A stretch of 42,081 nt of DNA. Source: a virus. The notes beneath the pieces are model-generated. The model was not told where the DNA came from, searched no databases, and saw nothing but the letters and a program-made list of their open reading frames with translations. The translations under genes and the position numbers were made by a program. Shown here piece by piece: positions 31,287 through 40,442 of the stretch. The stretch is from the IMG/VR virus record IMGVR_UViG_3300030107_002430, positions 1 to 42,081 of that record. One strand, written 5' to 3'. Every line of letters begins with the position of its first letter. The first letter of the stretch is position 1.

Positions 31287-31464
31287 TGACTATGAACACA
31301 ACGATCAATACATAACATCTGACCAATTAGAGATTGCCATAAGAGCATTGCATGTTATTTCCGTAATGCCTACAGCAGAGCCAGAATTTCTCTCTGGAGT
31401 AGCTTTAGACGCATTAAAAGAAATGGAAACGCATGGAATGCTATATAATTATGATGACGAATAA
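31276..31464 (+). CDS. hypothetical acidic protein, 62 residues
   Basis: Overlaps the small terminase gene by 11 nt. Acidic, helical (ITSDQLEIAIRALHVISVM, LDALKEMETHG). Function unknown; probably co-translated with the terminase genes. Confidence 0.5.
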   Translation: MLHDDYEHNDQYITSDQLEIAIRALHVISVMPTAEPEFLSGVALDALKEMETHGMLYNYDDE

Positions 31465-31466
31465 AA

Positions 31467-31625
31467 TTGTTTGCTTATTGTCCTCTTATAGAAAGAACAT
31501 GTGCCTATGCTACCGATTGTGGTGAGCATAAACATTGTGGATTGAAAACTGGCGATTATGAAATGACAAAGATACATAACATAACCAAATGCCCTAAACC
31601 AAAGAAAAAGCGTGGAAGAAGATAG
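31467..31625 (+). CDS. small Cys-rich protein overlapping the large terminase start
   Basis: TTG start 2 nt after the previous stop; 52 residues with CPLIERTC, CGEHKHCG and a later KCPKPKKKRGRR. Four to five Cys and a Cys-His-rich middle suggest a zinc knuckle with a basic tail. It overlaps the GTG of the large terminase by 14 nt, implying coupling. No SD is visible for the TTG. Confidence 0.45.
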   Translation: MFAYCPLIERTCAYATDCGEHKHCGLKTGDYEMTKIHNITKCPKPKKKRGRR

Positions 31626-33087
31626 AAAAAAGGTAATAAATAAATTAAAGGACAATATGATTATGTTTGGCAAGGTAGCTATGCCTAGTATGTTCTCTGC
31701 AGCCTCTCCAGATTTTCATTATCAAATTGCAGACGTTCTCCTTGACGATTCCTCCCGTCAGGTGAACATAATAGCCCCTCGTGGTCACGCAAAGTCCTCC
31801 ATAGTAGGTGGAGTATATCCACTATATCACATCATGCATCACGAGGGTGCTAAATTGATTGTCCTCGTATCCAGAACACAGGATCATGCTATAAAGTTAT
31901 TGGGTACTATAAAGGATACTCTGGATTACAGCCAGACGTTTCGTTCTGTGTATGGATACTGGGGACAACATTCTGCTAGGCAATGGGCTAAATCAGAGAT
32001 AGAGCTAAAAGATGGCTCTATGATTATATGCAAAGGAACAGGACAGCAGTTACGTGGTATTAAAGTAGGTTCTCAAAGACCTACCTTAATTATTGTTGAT
32101 GACCCAGAGGATGAAAACAATACTAAAACTGCTGAAGCAATGGAACAAAATCTTAGATGGTTATTGCAGTCTGCCGTTCCATCACTAGACCCGCAAACAG
32201 GAAAGATTATTGTTATTGGAACTCCACAGCATCAACGCTGCTTGGTGGAAGTATTAAAAGAAATGAAAGGTTGGAACAATATGCACTTTGCCCCAGACAT
32301 GGATAGGGGCGTTGCATTGTGGGAAGAGTGGCAACCTATTAAAAAATTACAACAAAAGAAAGAAGAACTGGAATCTATTGCACGAGTTAGTGTGTTCTAC
32401 AGGGAATACCTGTGCCAGATAGTTGGTGATGAAGACCAGTTATTTAAAGAAGCTTATATTAAGTATCATAACTATTCTTTAGATATGGATAGTGACCACC
32501 AGCACTTCTTAGATGACGGGGAAAATAGAATCCCCGTAAATGTATTTATGGGAGTTGATCCTGCATCCTCAATACGCAAAACAGCTGACTACTCGGTTAT
32601 AATGCCTGTAGCAGTTGATAATAAAAACAACAGGTATATTCTAGAATATTACCGCAAAAGAGCAACTCCCATGAAATTAGCTGAAAGTATACTTGAATAC
32701 TTTAAGATATACAGACCAGTAAAGGTTCGTATAGAATCTGTAGGCTATCAAGAAATGCTTAGAGAATATCTAAGGCAGCGTACAGAAGAAGAAAATCTAT
32801 TTATTTCAGGATTAGAAATAAAAGAAACACCTAGAAATAGCAAATCATCCAGACTAGAGACAATGGAACCCTTCTTTGCACAGGGCAAGGTATACATGAA
32901 AGAATCTATGCTTGACCTTAAAGACGAATTACTATTATACCCTAGAGGTAAGCATGATGACTTATTAGATGGATTATACTATGCAATGAAGAAATGCTAT
33001 CCACCTTTTCACAAAGAAGAGAAAAAAGACAAGGGAGAACTAAAATATTCACGTAAATCAGACGACATAAGTTGGAAAATAGCTTAA
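31612..33087 (+). CDS. terL: terminase large subunit
   Basis: 491 residues, GTG start. Walker A APRGHAKSS (55-63), Walker B TLIIVDDPE (158-166), and a downstream IGTPQHQ motif (202-208) form the packaging ATPase. The RNase H-like nuclease follows with GVDPASS (D316), IESVGYQE (E375) and KHDDLLDGLYYA (D449, D450, D453). It would cut concatemers and drive DNA into the prohead. The length is typical. The GTG lies within the end of the small Cys-rich gene, so translation is probably coupled. Confidence 0.95.
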   Translation: MEEDRKKVINKLKDNMIMFGKVAMPSMFSAASPDFHYQIADVLLDDSSRQVNIIAPRGHAKSSIVGGVYPLYHIMHHEGAKLIVLVSRTQDHAIKLLGTIKDTLDYSQTFRSVYGYWGQHSARQWAKSEIELKDGSMIICKGTGQQLRGIKVGSQRPTLIIVDDPEDENNTKTAEAMEQNLRWLLQSAVPSLDPQTGKIIVIGTPQHQRCLVEVLKEMKGWNNMHFAPDMDRGVALWEEWQPIKKLQQKKEELESIARVSVFYREYLCQIVGDEDQLFKEAYIKYHNYSLDMDSDHQHFLDDGENRIPVNVFMGVDPASSIRKTADYSVIMPVAVDNKNNRYILEYYRKRATPMKLAESILEYFKIYRPVKVRIESVGYQEMLREYLRQRTEEENLFISGLEIKETPRNSKSSRLETMEPFFAQGKVYMKESMLDLKDELLLYPRGKHDDLLDGLYYAMKKCYPPFHKEEKKDKGELKYSRKSDDISWKIA

Positions 33088-33158
33088 TTTGGAACTTTCC
33101 ACTTAATGTAGTAGTTTAAGTAGGTAGTTTATCGATAAAACTGGTATATACGTACAAA

Positions 33159-35372
33159 TTGTCTCATAAGAAACACAAAGAAGTACAGTTAACTCATGAT
33201 CTTTTAAAAGATTACAGTTCTTCTAGAGAGAACTGGGCAAAACAGGCGGTAGAGGATAATGAGTTCCGTAATGGCAAACAATGGACTGAGGAACAGGCGA
33301 AGATACTTCGTGCTCGTGCTCAGGAACCTATTGTAGTTAATGTAGTCCATTCTGCAGTTGAACAAGCAAAAGCTATGTTAACTGCTAATAAACCAAGATT
33401 CCAATCGACAGGTAGAGAAACAAGTGATACGGAAGTTGGTAGAGTATTCTCTGATTTAATGTCTTATATATGGGATCACTCTAACGGCAATGTGGAACTA
33501 AAACAGGCAATTGATGATTATTATGTAAAGGGCATGGGGGTAATGTTAGCTTATACAGACCCAGATAAAGACTTTGGTCGTGGAGAAGTTTGTTTAAAAT
33601 CAATAGACCCACTAGAAGTCTATTTTGACCCTAGTTCAAAAGACCCATTTGCTAGAGATGCTGGTCATATTATAGTTGGTAAGATTCTTACCCAGAACCA
33701 GCTTGTTGATGCTTATCCAGAGTACGAGGAATTAATTAGAGAGTCTACGGAAACTAAATATATTAATACTCCATCTGAATCACGCTATGGTCGTGAGAGT
33801 CAAGATGTAACAGTAAAGTCTAGATTATCAGGAGAAACAATAACTGGTGACCGTGAACTAGAGTTATTTGACAGATATACCAAGATACGTATTCCATATA
33901 TGAAGATATATGACCCTTTTGCAAATGAAGAGAAAGTTCTCAATATGCAGGAGTTTGAAGAGTACAGGCAGGAGCCAATTGTAATTATAACAGCTCCAGA
34001 TGGACAAAACATCTATACAGACAAACCTACTGTAACAGGATATGTGCAAATGCATGAGCAGTTTGGTGATACTTTTCATATGATGCCAGACCCAATTACA
34101 GGACAGCCAATACCAATGAGAGGTGAAGAGCATGAAGGTAGTATACCTAATAGCACTACCCACATTGATATTGCTACAAAGGGACATTTAATAGACGATA
34201 AAAAGATTTTAGCAAATAATATTGAGATAACAAATATAAAACAATGTGTTTGTATAGGGGATCAGATGCTGTATGAAGCGATTCTTCCTGTAGAAGAGTA
34301 TCCAATAGTACCCTTTATGAATGGATTCAATAGAAATCCTTATCCAGTTAGTGATGTTAGACTGGTAAAAGGACTACAAGAGTACATTAATAAGATACGT
34401 TCATTAATTGTAGCTCACGCATCTAGTAGTACAAATGTAAAACTTTTAATACCACGTGGTGCAGTTAACAAAACACAAGTAGAACAGGACTGGGGAAGAG
34501 CAGGTACTGCTGTAATAGAGTTTGACCCAGAGTTAGGTAGTCCTATTGTAGCATCACCAGTACCCTTGCCAAATGAATTATACAAAAATGAAGCTGATGC
34601 AAAAGCAGACATAGAACGAATATTGGGAATATACGCTTTAATGCAAGGGGATCAGGGGGCTGCACCACAAACATTTAAAGGAACAGTCGCATTAGATGAA
34701 TATGGACAAAGACGTATTAAGTCTAAAAGAGATGATATTGAAGAAGGTTTAAATCAATTAGGTAGTGTTGTTGTGGGATTAATACAATATGTATACACAG
34801 ACCAAAAAGTTATGAGATTAATGCAGCCTAATAACAAACCAAAAGAAATAGTAGTTAATAGTCCTTTATATGATGATATAGGGAATGTGGTTGGTAAGAT
34901 GAATGATATTACTGTAGGTAAGTATGATATTATTGTTTTATCAGGTTCAACACTCCCAAGTAATCGCTGGGGAAGATTTGAGTACTATATGCAGTTATAT
35001 CAAAGTGGTCTTATAGACCAGATAGAAGTATTAAAGCAGACAGATGTTGCTGATATGGAAGGAGTCCTTGAAAGAGCTGGACAAATGCAACAGCTACAAC
35101 AGCAGGTACAAAGCCAAGATGAAGAGATTAAGAAGCTGAAAGGTGACCTGCAGACTGCACAAAGAGAATCATTACACGATAGAAAGCGTGTAGAGGTCAA
35201 AGAATTTGAAAAGAAACTTGCCAAAGCTGAAGCAAAAGTGGAAATGGCGGCAAAGTTATACCAGACACGATTAGGCGATGAGCTAAAGAGTGCTAAGAAT
35301 GAAATGGCAGAGGTGGGTGATAATCCACAACGTCAGATGAATGAACGTGTCCTAAGTTTGGAAGAAAATTAA
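33159..35372 (+). CDS. portal protein (P22-like)
   Basis: 737 residues, TTG start 71 nt after terL; no ATG is available nearby and no strong ribosome site is seen. The start (LLKDYSSSRENWAKQAVEDN then FRNGKQWTEEQ) and later FDPSSKDPFARDAGHIIV, PIVPFMNGFNRNPYPVSDVR, LVKGLQEYINK and GGAAPQ-like segments follow the P22-type portal pattern. Residues about 640-720 are a long coiled coil (QLQQQVQSQDEEIKKLKGDL), probably the barrel or a crown. It forms the dodecameric DNA channel at one capsid vertex and binds the adaptor proteins encoded at 39.7 kb. Confidence 0.9.
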   Translation: MSHKKHKEVQLTHDLLKDYSSSRENWAKQAVEDNEFRNGKQWTEEQAKILRARAQEPIVVNVVHSAVEQAKAMLTANKPRFQSTGRETSDTEVGRVFSDLMSYIWDHSNGNVELKQAIDDYYVKGMGVMLAYTDPDKDFGRGEVCLKSIDPLEVYFDPSSKDPFARDAGHIIVGKILTQNQLVDAYPEYEELIRESTETKYINTPSESRYGRESQDVTVKSRLSGETITGDRELELFDRYTKIRIPYMKIYDPFANEEKVLNMQEFEEYRQEPIVIITAPDGQNIYTDKPTVTGYVQMHEQFGDTFHMMPDPITGQPIPMRGEEHEGSIPNSTTHIDIATKGHLIDDKKILANNIEITNIKQCVCIGDQMLYEAILPVEEYPIVPFMNGFNRNPYPVSDVRLVKGLQEYINKIRSLIVAHASSSTNVKLLIPRGAVNKTQVEQDWGRAGTAVIEFDPELGSPIVASPVPLPNELYKNEADAKADIERILGIYALMQGDQGAAPQTFKGTVALDEYGQRRIKSKRDDIEEGLNQLGSVVVGLIQYVYTDQKVMRLMQPNNKPKEIVVNSPLYDDIGNVVGKMNDITVGKYDIIVLSGSTLPSNRWGRFEYYMQLYQSGLIDQIEVLKQTDVADMEGVLERAGQMQQLQQQVQSQDEEIKKLKGDLQTAQRESLHDRKRVEVKEFEKKLAKAEAKVEMAAKLYQTRLGDELKSAKNEMAEVGDNPQRQMNERVLSLEEN

Positions 35373-35680
35373 TGAGTATTAGTGAAAAAGATTTTAAGGA
35401 AGCTCTAAAAGATGAATTTGGTATAATGAAAGTAGTTATGGATAAGGGGGATAAGATAGAATTAAATCCTAATAGAAAAAATTTACAAACTATCTACCAA
35501 TGGGGATTAGAAAATCCAGATAAATTTGCTAAATCATTTAATAAATATAAAATATTTCAAAAAGAATTTCTTACACATTTAGCACCAGTTATAAGTGCTA
35601 TAGATAAAAATTTAAATCAAAATCCCTATACACAGGGTTTGCCATCAAATAGTATGATGGGAGTTAATAGTTTTGAGTAA
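35372..35680 (+). CDS. hypothetical protein, 102 residues
   Basis: ATG shares a base with the portal stop (TAATG). Helical, basic protein (NRKNLQTIYQWGLENPDKF, KIFQKEFLTHLAPVISAI) with a polar, Asn-rich tail. Coupling to the portal gene suggests an assembly accessory. No family recognised. Confidence 0.55.
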   Translation: MSISEKDFKEALKDEFGIMKVVMDKGDKIELNPNRKNLQTIYQWGLENPDKFAKSFNKYKIFQKEFLTHLAPVISAIDKNLNQNPYTQGLPSNSMMGVNSFE

Positions 35681-35690
35681 AAAATTGAGG

Positions 35691-35720
35691 AAGCGGTTGC
35701 TGGAATTAACCAAATCGCAA
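35691..35720 (+). other. imperfect hairpin between portal-linked gene and scaffold
   Basis: GAGGAAGCGG-TT-GCTGG / CCA-AAT-CGC can fold imperfectly before an AAAGGAAATAG ribosome site for the scaffold gene. It may set relative expression of the scaffold. Confidence 0.3.
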
Positions 35721-35733
35721 AGGAAATAGTAAT

Positions 35734-36621
35734 ATGGAAAAATTGGAAGTACGTGATGCTGGTAGTGCTCCTACACAAGATGTAGAGATGTTTCAAGGCG
35801 AAATAGCCAACGAAATACCTTCAGGTGAAATCCCACAGGATGCACCTTCTACACCTGAACAGGAAGCAGCACCAATTACAGAAACTGAGGGAAATGGAGT
35901 CGACCCTAAAGACGACCAAAGTCGGTATGAGTACTGGCAGTCACAGGCAGATAAAGCCAAGGGTGAGCTGTCTGGACTTAGAGAAGAACTGGACTACTAC
36001 AGGAATAGTTTAACACCTGTAGAGAATATGCTTAGGCAGAATCCAGAGGTTCTTGATAGTCTAGAAGCTAAACTCTCCAATGGAGTACCTGCTGAGCAAG
36101 GAGTTCAGCAAAATTCATTGAAGGAGCCAATAGAACCTGAAAGACCAGTCAATTATAACGAAGTTGATGCTTTTAATGACCCAGAAAGTGAGTCATTTAA
36201 GCATCGAATGGCTAAAGAGCAGTACAGAGATCAGTATTTAGACTATCTCAAGAATGTGGACAGGAATAGAACAATGCAAATGGAACAACAGTACCAACAG
36301 CAGATGGCTATGCAACAGCAAAATGCTATGAGACAACAAGCTCATAGTCATGCTGTGAATAACTATGGATGGGAAGCCAATAAGGCTAACGAGTTCATAG
36401 ATTGGGCTAGTTCTCCTGAAAACCTGAATCTGGACAACTTGGCTAAATTGTTTGAATTGAGATCAAATACAAACCCAGTAGTGCAACAAAAAACACAAGA
36501 GATGCAAAATCAGGCAGAGCGTTTAAGCGTTCCTAAAGCTGCAGCGGTGCAGACAGGAAAAGCAGAGCAACCTCGTTCTGATGAGCAACTCTTTAGTGAT
36601 GCTCTACTTGGGAAAATTTGA
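35734..36621 (+). CDS. capsid scaffolding protein
   Basis: 295 residues between portal and capsid genes. The N-terminal ~60 residues are acidic and Pro/Glu-rich, the middle is helical (QADKAKGELSGLREELDYYR), then a Gln/Met-rich helix (MQMEQQYQQQMAMQQQNAMR) and a basic-acidic C-terminus with VPKAAAVQ and DEQLFSDALLGKI. This is the usual make-up of phage scaffolds, whose C-terminus binds the coat. It should be present in proheads and leave or be degraded on packaging. Family membership is by context and composition. Confidence 0.75.
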   Translation: MEKLEVRDAGSAPTQDVEMFQGEIANEIPSGEIPQDAPSTPEQEAAPITETEGNGVDPKDDQSRYEYWQSQADKAKGELSGLREELDYYRNSLTPVENMLRQNPEVLDSLEAKLSNGVPAEQGVQQNSLKEPIEPERPVNYNEVDAFNDPESESFKHRMAKEQYRDQYLDYLKNVDRNRTMQMEQQYQQQMAMQQQNAMRQQAHSHAVNNYGWEANKANEFIDWASSPENLNLDNLAKLFELRSNTNPVVQQKTQEMQNQAERLSVPKAAAVQTGKAEQPRSDEQLFSDALLGKI

Positions 36622-36645
36622 TTGAAGTAAGAATAGGAGTAAAAA

Positions 36646-37968
36646 ATGGCAGCTACAGAAAAGCAGCTATATAATGGTGGGGCTTCTAGTGTTCTGTATA
36701 CGGATAGACGAGATTTCTATGTGGATCCTCAGGTCACTAAGGAACTCTGGACTGACGTTGCTCCGTTTACTACAATGGTTAGTAATCGTGAAATGCGACA
36801 GGTACCAGACCCCATTTTCAAAATGTTTGAACACAGGAATCCTTGGGTAAAGCAAGAGTTTCAAGCAGCAGAAGGAGCCACATTAGATAATGATGACAAT
36901 GGAGATAGTTTAGAAGTTGATAATGCTTCTAATTTAGCATCTGCACCAGATGCCTCTTGGATTGGCTTGGCTTGTGAGATATGGGATTCTACAAAAACAA
37001 CTAATAGAGGAATTGCAATTATTACAGCGATACCAGAAGCAAATCATATTACTGTTAAAGCAGTAGAGGGAGCTATTTCAGTTTCTAATAATGATTATTT
37101 TTGCGTTGTAGGTAATGCACACGGTGAAGGTAGTTCTGCACCAGATGCATGGGCAGATGAGCTATCAGTTGTTTATAACTCTTGTCAGATTTTTAAGACT
37201 CCTCTACAGGTAACAGGTACGCTTCAAGCTGCTGTTCTTCGTGGAGAATCTTCTGAACTAGCAAGATTGCGTAGACAAAAAGCCCAAGAACACAAAATGC
37301 AAAAAGAGAAAGCTTTCTTATTTGGCACAAGACTTGGTGGAACTGATTTAGCTGATGCTAGAGATGGTGCTACTGCAGAAACTTTTGCAGATGGTGGAAG
37401 AACAGACTCTGCTGGAAACCTTATTAGGACTACTTATGGAATTGTAAGTGCTTTAGAAAAGTATGGTTCAAGTAGTTCTGCAGATGATCATGAGAATGTT
37501 TTTACTGTATCTGAAGCAAGTTACAAATATGGTGACTTTGTTGATGATATGGAAAAGGTCTTTCAGTATGTACCTGAAGTAGGTGTAAAACGTGCTTTTG
37601 TTGGTGCTGGAGCACTTGGATACTGGTCAAAAATGGCTGGTGATTCAGGTCTTTCTGGAAACTCAGGTTGGACTGTTAATCTAGGTGATATGAAGCGTGA
37701 TTCATTAGGTTTTAACTATAGAGTACTTGAAACACCACATGGTATGTTGCAGTTGATTCCAACTCCAGCATTGCGTGGTCAGTATAACAAGTATATGTGT
37801 GTTGTATCTGATGAGAACTTATTTCATGCACAGTATAGACCAGCTCAGTATCAGGCTAATATAAAGACCGATAATGCCTTTGATGGTGTTAAAGATCAGT
37901 ATATGTCTGATGAAGGACTGGGAATACAGTTAATTGAGAGTCATTCTCTGTTTAAGATCACAGCGTAA
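36646..37968 (+). CDS. major capsid protein (HK97-fold expected)
   Basis: 440 residues with AGGAG 9 nt before the ATG, following the scaffold. The start (MAATEKQLYNGGASS, then TKELWTDVAPFTTMVSN and REMRQVPDP) and central RGESSELARLRRQKAQEHKMQKEKAFLFG resemble the SU10/DUF5309-like capsid proteins of podoviruses: an N-arm, a long spine helix and a P-domain. Residues 75-125 (ASWIGLACEIWDST... VKAVEGAISVSNNDYF) look like an inserted beta domain, perhaps a surface insertion. Gene order terminase-portal-scaffold-coat supports the call. A strong ribosome site fits high expression. Confidence 0.88.
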   Translation: MAATEKQLYNGGASSVLYTDRRDFYVDPQVTKELWTDVAPFTTMVSNREMRQVPDPIFKMFEHRNPWVKQEFQAAEGATLDNDDNGDSLEVDNASNLASAPDASWIGLACEIWDSTKTTNRGIAIITAIPEANHITVKAVEGAISVSNNDYFCVVGNAHGEGSSAPDAWADELSVVYNSCQIFKTPLQVTGTLQAAVLRGESSELARLRRQKAQEHKMQKEKAFLFGTRLGGTDLADARDGATAETFADGGRTDSAGNLIRTTYGIVSALEKYGSSSSADDHENVFTVSEASYKYGDFVDDMEKVFQYVPEVGVKRAFVGAGALGYWSKMAGDSGLSGNSGWTVNLGDMKRDSLGFNYRVLETPHGMLQLIPTPALRGQYNKYMCVVSDENLFHAQYRPAQYQANIKTDNAFDGVKDQYMSDEGLGIQLIESHSLFKITA

Positions 37969-37979
37969 GGAGGCTCATT

Positions 37980-38390
37980 ATGGCTAGACCTTATTTAGGT
38001 GGTTCAACAGCAGGAATAAAAGCTGTAAGTGGTGATGTAACATTACAACCCGCAGATTCAGGAAAAAAGATAGTTGTTGATGCAAGTGCTGCATTAAACT
38101 TTACAATTACTTTACCTGCGACTGCATCCAACAAAGGAATTGAGTACGATATAGTTCTTGGAGTAGCTAGTAATGCTGCTTCAGAAGTATTGGTTACTTC
38201 AGATACGAACATTGTTGGTGGTTTGATATTAAATGGTACAGGAGCAGTTACTGCAATAACATCTGGTGCAACCAGAGGATTTGGAGATGCTTCAGATGCT
38301 GGTTCACGTATGCATATAGTATGTGATGGTTCAAAGTGGATTATCTTAAATGCAAATAGTGATGTAGCATTTGTTACTGCATTCTCTTAA
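37980..38390 (+). CDS. putative capsid decoration or head-fibre protein
   Basis: 136 residues, GGAGG 7 nt before the ATG, 11 nt after the capsid gene. Beta-rich (DVTLQPADSGKKIVVDASAA, YDIVLGVASNAASEVLV, GSRMHIVCDGSKWIILNANS), Ala/Ser/Gly-rich, no membrane or signal segments. A compact beta protein directly after the coat gene is typically a decoration or head-fibre protein bound to the capsid surface. A terminator follows at 38406-38433, so capsid and decoration genes share a highly expressed transcript. Confidence 0.65.
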   Translation: MARPYLGGSTAGIKAVSGDVTLQPADSGKKIVVDASAALNFTITLPATASNKGIEYDIVLGVASNAASEVLVTSDTNIVGGLILNGTGAVTAITSGATRGFGDASDAGSRMHIVCDGSKWIILNANSDVAFVTAFS

Positions 38391-38405
38391 TAACGGATAA
38401 CTAAA

Positions 38406-38433
38406 AGAGTGAGGGGCTTTATGCCCCTCCTCT
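38406..38433 (+). terminator. intrinsic terminator after capsid-decoration genes
   Basis: Stem GAGGGGC-TTTAT-GCCCCTC (38411-38417 with 38423-38429), extended by AGAG/CTCT, ending in TCTTG. Partial termination would raise coat over adaptor expression. Confidence 0.65.
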
Positions 38434-38446
38434 TGCAGGAAAAATT

Positions 38447-38545
38447 ATGGCAAAAAAGAAAACAGTAAAAAAGAAAGTGGTCAAATCGAGTAAAAAAAAA
38501 GACCCCGTTCTAGAGGCTCTAAGAAAGCCTATTAAGATTTTATAA
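38447..38545 (+). CDS. tiny Lys-rich protein, 32 residues
   Basis: AGGA 7 nt before the ATG. Product MAKKKTVKKKVVKSSKKKDP... is extremely basic, so it may bind DNA or RNA or acidic capsid proteins. Size and lack of relatives make it uncertain. Confidence 0.5.
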   Translation: MAKKKTVKKKVVKSSKKKDPVLEALRKPIKIL

Positions 38546-38548
38546 AAA

Positions 38549-38620
38549 ATGGTGGAGCCGAGAGAAGTGTACTCAGAGTTCGTGAAACCGATGCGGATCA
38601 AGGTTCCACCTAAGCTTTAA
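38549..38620 (+). CDS. tiny ORF, 23 residues (MVEPREVYSEFVKP...)
   Basis: Starts 3 nt after the previous stop and ends 6 nt before the next ATG. Plausible spacing and no internal stop, but no ribosome site of its own. It may be only a spacer. Confidence 0.3.
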   Translation: MVEPREVYSEFVKPMRIKVPPKL

Positions 38621-38626
38621 ATAAAT

Positions 38627-39748
38627 ATGTATCAAACATTTGCAACAAGAATACAAGATTTAGTAGGGACAGCAGTTACTGATAATAATGCACTTACTGA
38701 GTGGTTAACTGAAGAAGCTGCTAACGCTATAAACATTATGAGTCCAGAAATGCTTATATCAGCATCATCTACTCATAGAATGGGAGACGCAGAGCAATTA
38801 AATAATACTACTAAGTCTGTTCAATCTACAATTGATAGTTCAACTACTACCCTTGTATTAAATAGTGGTAGTCCAGCTCATATGAAAGTTGGTTCTATAC
38901 TTGCTTTTAAATCAGGTTCAGATTTAATGACAGAAAGAGTAAAAGTTACAACTATATCAGGAACAAGCGTTAAAATTCAAAGAGCTGTTAATGGAACAAC
39001 TGCAGCTAGTATTACTGGTGGTTGGAATATATATGTATCTCTTGAAAAAACATTTAATACTAGAAAGTTTAAATTACTTGAAGTAAATAGAGATGGAATG
39101 AGTGCAAGATTAATATCTAGTGGATTAAACAAACAATCTCTTGATTCAAGTTCTATTCATTATGTAACAGCAAATGCTCCAGCTTATTTTATTAAAAGTG
39201 GGAATATTCACATTAGACCTTATGTAAAAGATTATGAACAAGGTGAAATAATAGGATTAACATATCCAGTTGTTAAGTATAGTTTTAAATCTACTACAGA
39301 CCTTCCAATAGAATGTGAAGACTTTATAGTAATAGGTGCTGCTAGAAAATATCTAATTAGGTCTATGTATGAAGAATTTGCTCAGTTACCTGCTGGAATA
39401 ACAATTCCTGCAGTTGGAGGAACAGCTACTGATTTAACAACTATGGAAGATTTAGATACTGATAATACAATTGATGATCATGCTGACCAAATTGAATATG
39501 ACCAATGGTTTGCTACAGCTACTCATTTAATTGAAGGCGAGGAAGATGTTGAATTAGCATCAGCTCAACTGCAAAAAATTGGAACGTATTTACAAGCTCA
39601 TCAAGAAGAATTAGCTACAAAGAATACAGTATTTTCTAGTGCTTTACAAAGAGCATCTACTAAATATAATTGGTTTATGACTCAATATGATAAGTTAACA
39701 TTAATGTATAATGAAAAAGCACAAATACTTAGAGGGGTACAAGCATGA
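38627..39748 (+). CDS. structural protein with central beta domain, likely adaptor/neck or tail component
   Basis: 373 residues. The N-terminal ~60 are helical (FATRIQDLVGTAVTDNNALT, EEAANAINIMSPEML). Residues 65-150 are a beta domain with ISGTSVKIQRAVNG and a GGWNIYVSLE turn. Residues 225-250 include CEDFIVIGAARKYLIRSMYE, and the C-terminus is a long coiled coil (LASAQLQKIGTYLQAHQEEL). It overlaps the gp11-like gene by 4 nt. Position between coat genes and adaptor genes suggests a neck or head-completion role; no name is given. Confidence 0.6.
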   Translation: MYQTFATRIQDLVGTAVTDNNALTEWLTEEAANAINIMSPEMLISASSTHRMGDAEQLNNTTKSVQSTIDSSTTTLVLNSGSPAHMKVGSILAFKSGSDLMTERVKVTTISGTSVKIQRAVNGTTAASITGGWNIYVSLEKTFNTRKFKLLEVNRDGMSARLISSGLNKQSLDSSSIHYVTANAPAYFIKSGNIHIRPYVKDYEQGEIIGLTYPVVKYSFKSTTDLPIECEDFIVIGAARKYLIRSMYEEFAQLPAGITIPAVGGTATDLTTMEDLDTDNTIDDHADQIEYDQWFATATHLIEGEEDVELASAQLQKIGTYLQAHQEELATKNTVFSSALQRASTKYNWFMTQYDKLTLMYNEKAQILRGVQA

Positions 39749-40008
39749 CCCAAAAGCAAATGATAGAATTAATTCAGACTCATCACCCAGATATGGGAGT
39801 AACAGAAGCTAGGTTATATTTAAACAAAGCTTTAAAAGAGTTTTGCCGAGAAACAAAAATATTATCAGGTTCTACAACATTTTCTACTGTAGCAGATCAA
39901 AGGTATTATGACCTTGATTCTAAAGTTCTTGAAATAACAAGAGTAGACGTAGATGATTATAGAATAGATAGACTAGTAGGATTACCAGAGAAATCAGATG
40001 TCAGTTAA
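39745..40008 (+). CDS. head-tail adaptor-like protein, N-terminal part
   Basis: 87 residues, overlapping the previous gene by 4 nt. TEARLYLNKALKEFCRETK and ADQRYYDLDSKVLEITRVDV match the first half of the adaptor family of podoviruses (T7 gp11/P22 gp4-like), which bind the portal and receive the nozzle. The frame ends after LVGLPEKSDVS, where relatives normally continue. The rest lies in the next frame. Possible frameshift, split gene or sequence error. Confidence 0.65.
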   Translation: MTQKQMIELIQTHHPDMGVTEARLYLNKALKEFCRETKILSGSTTFSTVADQRYYDLDSKVLEITRVDVDDYRIDRLVGLPEKSDVS

Positions 40009-40387
40009 AACAACAGCACAAAACCACAAGTGGTGGATTAAAGATGGTAAAATAGGACTTGCAAAAGGTTCTAATGATACAGCAACAGATTATATATCTC
40101 CATCAGCAGTACATACAGTACGCTATCATTATATAAAACGAGATGAAGATTTTACAGAGGCTACTGTAGATGGAATTGGCATGACTGAAAGCCCTGCTAT
40201 TCCAGAAGAATTTCATGAAACATTAACTCATTTTGCAATAGCAAGGGGTTATGAAAAAAAGCCAGAAATGATAAATAGTGCAATTTATTTTAGAAACCTC
40301 TGGCAACAAGAATTAAACAAAGCTAAAAAAGAAGCAGACATAAATAAAGATGGTACTGCTTATTTTGTACAAGGCTATGATTTTTAA
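39998..40387 (+). CDS. head-tail adaptor-like protein, C-terminal part
   Basis: 129 residues in the +1 frame relative to the previous gene, overlapping it by 11 nt. NHKWWIKDGKIGLAKGSNDT, SPSAVHTVRYHYIKRDEDFT, PEEFHETLTHFAIARGYEKK and a C-terminal YFRNLWQQELNKAKKEA helix match the second half of the same adaptor family. As one fused chain the two would be about 215 residues, a usual adaptor size. The ATG at 39998 has no clear ribosome site, which fits coupling or frameshifting. Confidence 0.65.
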   Translation: MSVKTTAQNHKWWIKDGKIGLAKGSNDTATDYISPSAVHTVRYHYIKRDEDFTEATVDGIGMTESPAIPEEFHETLTHFAIARGYEKKPEMINSAIYFRNLWQQELNKAKKEADINKDGTAYFVQGYDF

Positions 40388-40442
40388 CCAATATGACCAT
40401 GAGACAGTCACGCTCGGTAAGTCATAAGACAGGAGAAACAAG

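Noticed and set aside
30156-31464. Integrase or lysogeny region
   Set aside because: No tyrosine or serine recombinase, repressor or attachment site was seen here or elsewhere in the window.
35683-35700. Copy of the leftward box upstream of the scaffold gene
   Set aside because: ATTGAGGAAGC resembles the plus-strand form of the box, but orientation to hairpin and gene is reversed and the match is short.
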